Notes under the pieces: model-generated
What the model was told of the DNA's origin: nothing
The model's input: the letters and a program-made list of their open reading frames with translations, nothing else
Databases searched by the model: none
Shown here: piece after piece, positions 1 to 5,293 of the stretch
How the letters are laid out: every line of letters starts with the position of its first letter
Numbering within the stretch: the stretch's first letter is position 1
Assembly (NCBI GenBank): GCA_003153915.1
Contig: PMBX01000229.1
Location: forward strand, 1-8,596
DNA length: 8,596 nt
Reading direction: 5' to 3'
Source of the DNA: Phycisphaerales bacterium
GTDB lineage: Bacteria > Planctomycetota > Phycisphaerae > SM23-33
Program-made: the position numbers and the translations under genes

Positions 1-636
1 TATGGAAAAGTGATGGATTTTGACGGCCAGGCGCAGGGGACGGAAGCGTTTGACCTGACCGTTACCCAGGAGGAACTGAACAACTACCTGGCCTCGATGG
101 ACGAAATCGCCGCGCTGCTTCCCGAGGGCCACAGCGGAGACGTGGAAGGCATGATGGCCGCCGCGGGCCTGTGCGATCCAGCCGTGGCGCTGAGGGACGG
201 GGCCGTGACGTTCATGGTCCGCTCCGCGCGGCATGACAACCGGATACTCTCGGCCGACGTGGCGTTTCGATTTGCCCCCGACGGCAGGCTGCGGGTGCGC
301 CTGGGGCAGATGCGGATCGGCGCCCTTGCCGTTCCGGAAGAAGCGGTCCATCGCAGGCTCCAGCAGGTCAGGGACATGCTGGCCGGTAGCGACTCGGCCA
401 ACCCGTCACGGCAGCGGGCCGGTGAGTGGAAAAACTCCACAGGAGCGGTCGCCGCGGTGAGCGAGGCAGCGATCAAGGCCATCACGGCCGCCATTGACGG
501 AGAGGCCATCGTCCCCGAAGGCGTGTGGCGCCAAGGGCGGATCAGGGTCGAAGGCGTCGAGATCACGGCGGATCAATTGCATTTGCGCCTCCGGCCGCTG
601 GAGCGCAAGACACGCTCCACGGCGACACAGCGGTGA
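1..636 (+). CDS. Hypothetical protein, C-terminal part (5' end outside window)
   Basis: The frame is open to the left edge and ends in TGA at 634-636. A GTG at 10 could be read as a start, but the codons before it (Tyr-Gly-Lys) are also open and no ribosome site can be seen, so the gene most likely begins upstream. About 211 residues are visible. Two similar-looking halves can be made out. The first has a 'TVTQEELNNYLAS' stretch, then alternating strands ending in 'GRLRVRLGQMRIGALAVP'. The second has 'VSEAAIKAITAAID' followed by a strand-rich tail 'GRIRVEGVEITADQLHLRL'. This helix-then-beta layout recalls anchored envelope proteins of the DUF2140/LmeA kind, which often have an N-terminal membrane helix that would lie outside this window. 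That comparison rests on layout only. No catalytic motif is seen and no function is assigned. It converges on the leftward small gene with a 17-bp gap. Confidence 0.75.
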   Translation, partial: YGKVMDFDGQAQGTEAFDLTVTQEELNNYLASMDEIAALLPEGHSGDVEGMMAAAGLCDPAVALRDGAVTFMVRSARHDNRILSADVAFRFAPDGRLRVRLGQMRIGALAVPEEAVHRRLQQVRDMLAGSDSANPSRQRAGEWKNSTGAVAAVSEAAIKAITAAIDGEAIVPEGVWRQGRIRVEGVEITADQLHLRLRPLERKTRSTATQR

Positions 637-647
637 AAACCGTGGAG
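615..647. terminator. Inverted repeat between convergent genes, possible bidirectional terminator
   Basis: CTCCACGG at 615-622 is a perfect 8-bp inverted match to CCGTGGAG at 640-647, with a 17-nt loop that contains the stop codon of the left gene. It sits at a tail-to-tail junction with only 17 bp between stop codons, which is where a shared terminator is expected. Neither strand has a T-tract after the stem, so it is not a classical intrinsic terminator. It could also act as an RNA-end stabiliser. Confidence 0.35.
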
Positions 648-653
648 AAAATG

Positions 654-863
654 TCACGGGCGAGCCGGTTGGTTGGCGTCGGGGACGGTCTTCCAGCCCT
701 GGGCGGTCTGGTGGGCGAAGACCTTGATGATGTTCCAGCCGCGATGGGCCTTCTGCCCGACCAACTGGGCCTTCTGCTCGTCGGTGGCATCCTTGGTGTT
801 GGTTAAAAACAGGATCGCCAGGACGACCAGCGCGATAACTCCAAGGCATCCGATGGTCTTCAT
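654..863 (-). CDS. Small single-pass membrane protein, unknown function
   Basis: This is a 69-residue protein. Residues 4-22 (GCLGVIALVVLAILFLT core) form one hydrophobic helix with a short, lysine-bearing N-terminus. The remaining ~47 residues are polar, charged and tryptophan-containing (GWNIIKVFAHQTAQGW), probably exposed outside the membrane. ATG is at 861-863, with a good ribosome site (GGAGAAGGAAC) immediately before it, which supports a real start. Cys6 lies inside the helix and does not fit a lipobox. It follows the DUF350 gene by 91 bp. That gap holds a small hairpin (GCCCG/CGGGC, 913-925) and nothing else. It is probably the last gene of an alkyltransferase-DUF350 transcript. No family is recognised. 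Confidence 0.7.
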   Translation of the reverse strand: MKTIGCLGVIALVVLAILFLTNTKDATDEQKAQLVGQKAHRGWNIIKVFAHQTAQGWKTVPDANQPARP

Positions 864-954
864 GTTCCTTCTCCGCTACGGTGCGATTGGCCTGGCCGGA
901 TCGTGTGACAACGCCCGCGACGGGCAACTCGGCCGATTACGAACCGAAGTCGGG

Positions 955-1200
955 TCATTTCATTGCCTCGGGCATAACCATCACCGCCACCACGACGGCC
1001 ATGGCCAGCACGACGGCGGCCAGGACGATCGCCACGGCGATGTTGCCTTTGCGAATCTCCTCCATCTCGTCGAGCTTTGGCGTCAGCAGTGTGAAGATTT
1101 TCAGCGCCACGCCCAGTCCGATACCCATTGATACGGCCCCGGCGATGGCCCATCCGACCGTTACGGCGTACTGGACCAGCAGAAACCTCAGGTATTCCAT
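955..1200 (-). CDS. DUF350-family small membrane protein
   Basis: This is an 81-residue protein with two long hydrophobic segments, about residues 9-38 (rich in Gly/Ala) and 54-78. They are joined by a charged loop 'TPKLDEMEEIRKGN'. The 'E-x-x-x-GN-x-A-x-AI' start of the second helix is the typical signature of DUF350 (YjfL-like) inner-membrane proteins. YjfL itself carries two copies (four helices). This protein has one copy, a size also seen in the family, so it would have to pair with itself to form a four-helix unit. The biochemical function of DUF350 is not established. The start is supported by GAAAGGA seven bases before the ATG, inside the 18-bp gap after the alkyltransferase stop. It is therefore almost certainly co-transcribed with that gene. 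Confidence 0.8.
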   Translation of the reverse strand: MEYLRFLLVQYAVTVGWAIAGAVSMGIGLGVALKIFTLLTPKLDEMEEIRKGNIAVAIVLAAVVLAMAVVVAVMVMPEAMK

Positions 1201-1218
1201 GATCGCGTCCTTTCGATG

Positions 1219-1761
1219 TTACGCGGGAATCGTCCGCGCGGTGTTTCGTTCCAGTTCCAGCAGTCGTGCCTTCAACTCCGTCCCGCCGGGGGCGGAAAAC
1301 CCTCCCATCCTGCCGTCGGCATAGGTGACGCGATGGCAGGGGACCACCAAGCTGAGGCGGTTCTTGCTCAAGGTCGTCGCCACGGCGCGGGCGGCGTCGG
1401 CTCGACCGATCATTTCGGCCAGGATATGATAGCTTCGCGACTGCCCGTAACCGATGTCGCGACAGGCACGGAGGACCTTTCCGGCAAAGGACGACTCCGC
1501 CGGAAGATCGCAGGCCACGGGCGAGAAGTCGGTCGCCCGGCCGTTGAAGTAGTCGCGCGTGAGTCGGATAAGCATTTCAAAGGGTTTGTCGTCCCGCGTG
1601 GCGCCGCGGTGTTCCCAAGCCAGCAGATCGCCAAGGTCCTTGGGCGTGTAGTGAGGCAGGACGAAGCGAATCAAGCCCTTGGGTCCGGCCACGGCGCCGA
1701 CAGCGCCCCATGCGGTCGCCCAAACGCTATAGAAAAAGTCCTGTCCTTCCTTGGCGGACAT
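1219..1761 (-). CDS. ogt: Methylated-DNA--[protein]-cysteine S-methyltransferase (O6-alkylguanine repair)
   Basis: This is a 180-residue suicide repair protein that moves the alkyl group from O6-alkylguanine (and O4-alkylthymine) in DNA onto its own cysteine. The active-site motif PCHRV is at residues 141-145, with Cys142 as acceptor. The preceding helix-turn-helix is visible as 'SRSYHILAEMIGRADAARAV', with Tyr111 for base flipping and Arg125 as the finger residue. The Asn hinge is Asn134. The C-terminal GG-F--PGG-xxK--LLELE block (153-171) is also typical. Residues 1-85 form the variable N-terminal domain of Ogt/MGMT-type proteins. Two mild departures are seen: 'RAVATT' instead of RAVG, and 'KNR' instead of the usual NP. 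Neither removes a catalytic residue. The ATG is the first possible start after an in-frame stop, and its ribosome site is poor. It heads a probable operon with the DUF350 and small membrane genes. Confidence 0.95.
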   Translation of the reverse strand: MSAKEGQDFFYSVWATAWGAVGAVAGPKGLIRFVLPHYTPKDLGDLLAWEHRGATRDDKPFEMLIRLTRDYFNGRATDFSPVACDLPAESSFAGKVLRACRDIGYGQSRSYHILAEMIGRADAARAVATTLSKNRLSLVVPCHRVTYADGRMGGFSAPGGTELKARLLELERNTARTIPA

Positions 1762-1826
1762 GCCCGGAGATGTTACGCCTCCCGGGGTCGCTGTTCAATA
1801 GTCGATGGCGGTGGATTCATCCACAA

Positions 1827-1854
1827 ATAATATGCCGCGAACGGACGCGAACAA
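1827..1854 (-). promoter_or_regulatory. Candidate promoter for the alkyltransferase operon
   Basis: On the minus strand TTGTTC (1854-1849) and TATTAT (1832-1827) are separated by 16 bp. The -10 matches consensus at 5 of 6 positions, but the -35 at only 3 of 6. The spacer is made of the CGCGAA-type repeat described below, so any protein binding that repeat would compete with polymerase. Just downstream is a GTGGAT/ATCCAC dyad at 1811-1824. Confidence 0.3.
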
Positions 1855-1980
1855 ACACGAACCGAAAAAAATCTTGGGTTAGGAAAATTCGCGATGCCGC
1901 TTTGGGCCACTAAGTGGTTCGCGATAGTTCGCGGCTAAAGAAAAGTGGGGAAAGGTCATTTAACCGCCGCGAACGGACAG
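1834..1980. repeat. Intergenic cluster of CGCGAA/TTCGCG hexamers
   Basis: This non-coding stretch lies upstream of the alkyltransferase gene and downstream of the PilZ gene. CGCGAA occurs at 1836, 1846 and 1968, and its complement TTCGCG at 1888, 1918 and 1928, six copies in about 138 bp. GCCGCGAACGGAC (13 bp) is repeated exactly at 1834-1846 and 1966-1978, and GTTCGCGGC at 1927-1935 is the inverse of its first nine bases. Within the first block, units GCGAAC-GGAC, GCGAAC-AAAC and ACGAAC-CGAA follow each other at exactly 10 bp. It could be a dispersed intergenic repeat of the genome, a foldable RNA, or clustered protein sites near the alkyltransferase promoter. Confidence 0.6.
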
Positions 1981-1996
1981 GGTGAACCGACCCCTT

Positions 1997-2770
1997 TTAT
2001 GCCTTGCTGGAGACGGCGGTCTCGGTGGCCTTCTGGAATTCGGAGATTTTGCGGGCCAGGAATTGCAGGATAGCGGCGCCCTCTTGGGTCTGTTCCAGTC
2101 CGAGAAACTTAAAACCGACGGACGTCTTGTCGGCCACCACGTCGGCGTGACGAACCTCGCCATCGGTGTAGACGGTCTCTTCTGCCACGCCGAAGATCAG
2201 TCGCATTCCCACGACATCGCCTTCCTCCAGGGCCTCGGCGGCCCCTCGGTCGGTCTGCACCTGGCAACCTCCGGCGCTGAGGTTGGCCACCCTGCCGGAC
2301 CAGACAGGGGTTGTGGGCGATCCGCCCGTCGGTTCCAGCGACTTGCCGCCCAACCAAAACGACGCGCGGACGATACGATTACCGGGCACCTCGACGCGGA
2401 AATAGGCCCGCCGCTGCAACCGCTGCATTTCTCTTGGAGGACAAAGCCTCAATACGGGAACCTCCCTGGCGTCCTCAAGCCGGAAAAGCTCCTTGCAGAT
2501 GACAGTTGCGGTGAAAATGTGTTTGTGATGCTTGAGCTTGAAGCTTATGCCAACCTTGTCGGCCGGATTGAATGTCTGCGTCGCCGGCGCGGTGTCGGTC
2601 GGTGGAAGTTCCAGCAAGAGATGCCCGTTTCGAATGGCCAGCACCCGGCCGTTGACCGTCGTCCAGCTCGGTCCTGACGGAAGGGTCACAGCCACCGGGA
2701 CGTGCCGTTCCACCGCAGCCAATACGGCCTCGTTGATCTGTCGCGGATTCAAATCCTGTAACGTTGGCAT
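1997..2770 (-). CDS. YcgR-like PilZ-domain protein (cyclic-di-GMP receptor)
   Basis: This is a 257-residue cytosolic protein. Residues ~20-108 form a beta-rich N-terminal domain like the PilZN/YcgR-N domain. Residues ~115-240 form the PilZ domain. The two cyclic-di-GMP binding signatures are both intact: RxxxR at Arg121-Arg125 (within 'QRRAYFRVEVPG') and NxSxxG at 163-168 (NLSAGG). Binding of the nucleotide is therefore expected. The output is unknown: YcgR itself slows flagella, and other members affect cellulose, adhesion or secretion. No flagellar or diguanylate cyclase gene lies in the window. An upstream GTG at 2848 would add 26 residues. ATG at 2770 is preferred because AAAAGGG lies seven bases before it and the domain begins shortly after. 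It follows the flippase-like gene on the same strand with a 201-bp gap, so its own promoter is likely, but none is convincing. Confidence 0.88.
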   Translation of the reverse strand: MPTLQDLNPRQINEAVLAAVERHVPVAVTLPSGPSWTTVNGRVLAIRNGHLLLELPPTDTAPATQTFNPADKVGISFKLKHHKHIFTATVICKELFRLEDAREVPVLRLCPPREMQRLQRRAYFRVEVPGNRIVRASFWLGGKSLEPTGGSPTTPVWSGRVANLSAGGCQVQTDRGAAEALEEGDVVGMRLIFGVAEETVYTDGEVRHADVVADKTSVGFKFLGLEQTQEGAAILQFLARKISEFQKATETAVSSKA

Positions 2771-2884
2771 GGGCGTGCCCTTTTGTTGTGACGGACCACA
2801 CGCATTCCTACGCCCCTTGGAGAGTTTTCGGATACTGCCGTACCGCACTTAAATAATGCCATCGACACTATCGAAGCATATTGG

Positions 2885-2939
2885 AGGCCCTTGCGACGGC
2901 GGACTGCGCCGATTTGTGAATCGGGGGTGGAAAGGGCCT
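2885..2939. other. Two-tier stem-loop between flippase-like and PilZ genes
   Basis: An outer inverted repeat AGGCCCTT (2885-2892) / AAGGGCCT (2932-2939) encloses an inner hairpin CCGATT (2909-2914) / AATCGG (2919-2924) with a 4-nt loop. On the minus strand it lies 33 bases past the stop of the flippase-like gene and 115 bases before the PilZ start. No T-tract follows on the minus strand, so it fits an RNA end-protecting or factor-dependent stop, or a leader structure, better than an intrinsic terminator. Confidence 0.4.
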
Positions 2940-2971
2940 TGTCGTGGATAATCCAGGCGGAAACAGCGATG

Positions 2972-4177
2972 TTATTTTATGCCCAGTTCGGCTTCCATCG
3001 CCTCGGTCTTGGGCCGTTTCGCTCCGGTGATGGCCACCACCGCTCCGGGCAGGCTTACCAAGATGGGGGTCAGGCGAACCAGCAGCGCCAGCGCCAATAC
3101 CCGGCTGGGGGAGCAGGCTGCCGTGACAAAGAAAACCAGGTAGAACTTCTCCACCAGCCCCACGCCGCCGGGTGTCAGAGGCACGGCGCCGATGGTGTAG
3201 ATCAGGGGGATGTATAGGAAATAGACATGCCATGGCGTCGGCAACGAAAGGGCGGCGGCGGTCAGGAAGATCGAACTGATCCATGTCACATGAATGAGGA
3301 CGGTGATGAGGACGGCCTTGACCATCGAGGCGACGTTACGGCGATAGAGCCTGGTGACCTCTCCAGCCGAGGCGATGTGGTGGGCCAGCGGAAGGCGCTG
3401 ATAAAGTTTCTGGAGATGCAGCATCTGTCTGACACGACCGCTAAAGAGAAAGACAAACACCGCCACCATACCGGACAGAATTATGGCCACCAGGGTGGCT
3501 GGAATGCGGAGTTCCCCAGCCGGGACCAGCCCCGCTGTCCAGACCACCAGCAGCATCACCGAGGCCAGCAACGTCAGTTCCGTCAGACCCAGCACGCGGT
3601 CCATCATCACGCTGACCAGCGCGGCGGCCTTGTTGGGCGTATGCTTGGAGACGTAGTATGCCTTCACCAGGTCTCCCCCGACCGTTCCGGGCACGACGGT
3701 ATTGAAGAACTGGCCCAGGAAGGTCAGTCGCAGCGCCTCCCAATATGATACGTCGATCCGCGCGGTTGCCAGCAGCAGCCGCCAACGCAGCGCCAATATG
3801 GGAATCATCAGCAGATTGGCTCCGATCGCCACCGCCAGCAGGGCGGCCTTCAGGTCGGCGATGCAGGAGGCTAAGCCCGGTTGGATGACCTGGGCGCTAT
3901 TGGGAAGGGGGACAAACTCGGCGAGGTCGCGCGGAGCGGTTGTCCCGGACGACCAGAGAAACCCGGTCCTAAGGATCAGTTTTTGGGGCGCCTCGGCGGA
4001 TGGCAAAACCCGGCCGATGGCGTAGGCCTTTCCGTCGGACTTGGATACGACGTAGTCGCGCCAATGTACCTGACTGACCACCCAGGCCAGCAACGCCCCG
4101 GCCAGCAGGGTCTTGGCAATGACCAACAACCGTTTGCGGTTACGCCCGGTCATGGGGGAAAAGACCTCAAGTTCCAC
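2972..4177 (-). CDS. Lysylphosphatidylglycerol synthase TM region / UPF0104 flippase-like membrane protein
   Basis: This is a 401-residue polytopic inner-membrane protein of the family that covers the MprF flippase half and AglD (PF03706). The family hallmarks are visible: 'FFNTVVPGTVGGDLVKAYY' at 157-175 and 'PLTPGGVGLVEKFY' at 333-346. Helices are about 17-36, 110-133, 188-216, 227-247, 286-310, 316-335, 343-354 and 362-385. No lysyl-transferase domain is attached, so lipid aminoacylation is not expected. Lipid or lipid-linked sugar transport is the usual inference for such stand-alone members. A soluble insert of about 70 residues (38-108), beginning 'WRDYVVSKSDGKAY', separates helices 1 and 2, longer than in the typical core. 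The GTG at 4177 is taken as start. An ATG at 4153, eight codons in, with GAGG about 11 bases upstream, is an equally possible start and loses nothing from the domain. A promoter is seen at 4250-4278. Confidence 0.88.
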   Translation of the reverse strand: MELEVFSPMTGRNRKRLLVIAKTLLAGALLAWVVSQVHWRDYVVSKSDGKAYAIGRVLPSAEAPQKLILRTGFLWSSGTTAPRDLAEFVPLPNSAQVIQPGLASCIADLKAALLAVAIGANLLMIPILALRWRLLLATARIDVSYWEALRLTFLGQFFNTVVPGTVGGDLVKAYYVSKHTPNKAAALVSVMMDRVLGLTELTLLASVMLLVVWTAGLVPAGELRIPATLVAIILSGMVAVFVFLFSGRVRQMLHLQKLYQRLPLAHHIASAGEVTRLYRRNVASMVKAVLITVLIHVTWISSIFLTAAALSLPTPWHVYFLYIPLIYTIGAVPLTPGGVGLVEKFYLVFFVTAACSPSRVLALALLVRLTPILVSLPGAVVAITGAKRPKTEAMEAELGIK

Positions 4178-4240
4178 CGGTCGGGCCTGCCGATGAAGAA
4201 CCTGATGATATCGGCAAGGCTGCGGGGTCCGTCTCGGCGA

Positions 4241-4426
4241 CTAGGAGGGATTATACTCCTGGCGGGCCATGAAGGCAAAGCCGCCGGAACGTCGGCTGGC
4301 GTTGCGGGCGGAGGTTGGCGGTTGTTCCAGGCGATAGAAATGTGTCGGCTCGAGTGGAATTCCGCTTTTTTTATGCTCAACCTCCCATTGATAGGCTGCT
4401 AGAATCGTGCCATACTTGGATTTCAT
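4241..4426 (-). CDS. Doubtful small ORF in the divergent region
   Basis: This is a 61-codon frame starting 'MKSKYGTILAAYQWEVEHKK' and ending in TAG at 4243-4241. The ATG at 4424-4426 has GAGGT five bases before it, which is better than many starts here. Against it, third-position GC is lower than in neighbouring genes, no fold or family is recognised, and its last codons overlap the TATAAT box of the flippase-like gene. It is listed only as a candidate. Confidence 0.2.
   Translation of the reverse strand: MKSKYGTILAAYQWEVEHKKSGIPLEPTHFYRLEQPPTSARNASRRSGGFAFMARQEYNPS
4250..4278 (-). promoter_or_regulatory. Sigma-70-like promoter for the flippase-like gene
   Basis: On the minus strand TTGCCT (4278-4273), a 17-bp spacer and a perfect TATAAT (4255-4250) point leftward toward the gene starting at 4177. 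Transcription would begin near 4243, giving a leader of roughly 65-90 bases. The -10 box lies inside an AGGAG (4243-4247) / CTCCT (4256-4260) inverted repeat, which could be an operator or coincidence. Confidence 0.5.
4353..4372 (+). terminator. Terminator-like hairpin upstream of the kinase
   Basis: AGTGG (4353-4357) and CCGCT (4362-4366) form a 5-bp stem with one G-T pair around an AATT loop, followed by seven T residues (4366-4372). It is short and weak. No rightward gene ends before it, so it may stop stray rightward transcription antisense to the flippase-like gene. Confidence 0.3.
4388..4416 (+). promoter_or_regulatory. Candidate promoter for the kinase-phosphoesterase genes
   Basis: TTGATA (4388-4393) and CATACT (4411-4416) are 17 bp apart and match the sigma-70 consensus at 9 of 12 positions. 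An extended -10, TGC-TAGAAT (4397-4405), overlaps and is an alternative. Either places the RNA start between about 4412 and 4424, which favours ATG 4455 over GTG 4407 as the kinase start. Confidence 0.4.
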
Positions 4427-4454
4427 TGATACCTCATACCCAGACAACCAGACT

Positions 4455-5282
4455 ATGAGTACCGCCCAGACATTGGAGGTACCGGGCTTTCAGGTGGTGC
4501 AATTCCTGGGCAGCGGCGCCCGGAGCACTATCTGGCGGGTGCGGGACCTTGCCAACAACCAGGAATTCGCGCTGAAGCGGGTCGTCAAGCGGCACGTGGC
4601 CGATTACCGTTTCCTGGAGCAGGCGATCAACGAGTACGAAGTCTCCTCCAAGCTCGATCATCCGGTCATCCGCCGTATGTTTCGCATCCGCCGCTTGAAA
4701 CGATGGATGCGTCTTCGCGAAGTTCAGTTGCTGATGGAATTTTGCGATGGCAACACCGTCCAGGGCGCGCGGCCTCAAGCCATCTCGGAAGTCGTCCGCA
4801 TCTTTATCCAGGTGGGGGAGGCGATGGCCTACATGAACTCGCGGGGCTTTGTCCACGCGGACATGAAACCCAACAACATCCTGGTGGGGTCTGATGGAGG
4901 GGTGAAGATCATCGACCTGGGGCAGAGTTGCCCCGTGGGAACGGTCAAGACACGGATCCAGGGCACGCCCGACTACATCGCCCCCGAACAGGTCCATCGC
5001 CGACCGCTGGACGCCCGCACGGACGTCTTTAATTTCGCCGCCTCGCTGTACTGGACGATGACGGGCAAACCGATCCCGACCTTTCTGCCCAAAAAGGGCG
5101 GCTACCAGCTAATGACCGACTTGTCCATCACCCCCCCCGACGCTATTAATCCCGAAGTCCCCGCCTCCTTGGGCAAACTGGTGACCGACTGTCTTAAGAT
5201 CAATCCCGCCCAACGCCCGGCGAGCATGAACGACGTGATCGCTCGCATAAAGCTCATCCGCGACGCGCTGAAGATCGCCTAG
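4455..5282 (+). CDS. Serine/threonine protein kinase, compact, non-RD type
   Basis: This is a 275-residue Hanks-type kinase consisting of little more than the catalytic domain, with no membrane helix, PASTA repeats or sensor domain, so it is probably cytosolic. Visible motifs are the Gly-rich loop GSGARSTIW (19-27), the ATP-binding Lys41 (FALKRV), the likely helix-C partner Glu60, the catalytic loop HADMKPNN (134-141) with Asp136, Lys138 and Asn141, the metal-binding Asp154 in DLG (154-156), the activation segment end GTPDYIAPE (170-178), Asp190 and Arg254. The key catalytic residues are all present, so activity is expected. HAD in place of HRD makes it a non-RD kinase, whose activation usually does not need activation-loop phosphorylation. 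DLG replaces DFG. A GTG at 4407 would add 16 residues but lies inside the predicted promoter, so the ATG at 4455 is preferred although no clear ribosome site is seen. The phosphoesterase gene follows after 11 bp. Confidence 0.9.
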   Translation: MSTAQTLEVPGFQVVQFLGSGARSTIWRVRDLANNQEFALKRVVKRHVADYRFLEQAINEYEVSSKLDHPVIRRMFRIRRLKRWMRLREVQLLMEFCDGNTVQGARPQAISEVVRIFIQVGEAMAYMNSRGFVHADMKPNNILVGSDGGVKIIDLGQSCPVGTVKTRIQGTPDYIAPEQVHRRPLDARTDVFNFAASLYWTMTGKPIPTFLPKKGGYQLMTDLSITPPDAINPEVPASLGKLVTDCLKINPAQRPASMNDVIARIKLIRDALKIA

Positions 5283-5293
5283 GACGCCGCACC

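Noticed and set aside
1216..1830. A 204-codon rightward ORF antisense to the alkyltransferase
   Set aside because: The opposite strand carries the PCHRV active site and helix-turn-helix of a full-length enzyme, so this frame is a shadow.
1834..1980. CRISPR array reading of the repeated GCCGCGAACGGAC units
   Set aside because: Units are only 6-13 bp, occur in both orientations and lack regular spacers. No cas gene is nearby.
2771..2780. GGGCGTGCCC dyad beside the PilZ start codon
   Set aside because: A 4-bp stem with a 2-base loop is not stable, and it is explained by the ribosome-site spacer.
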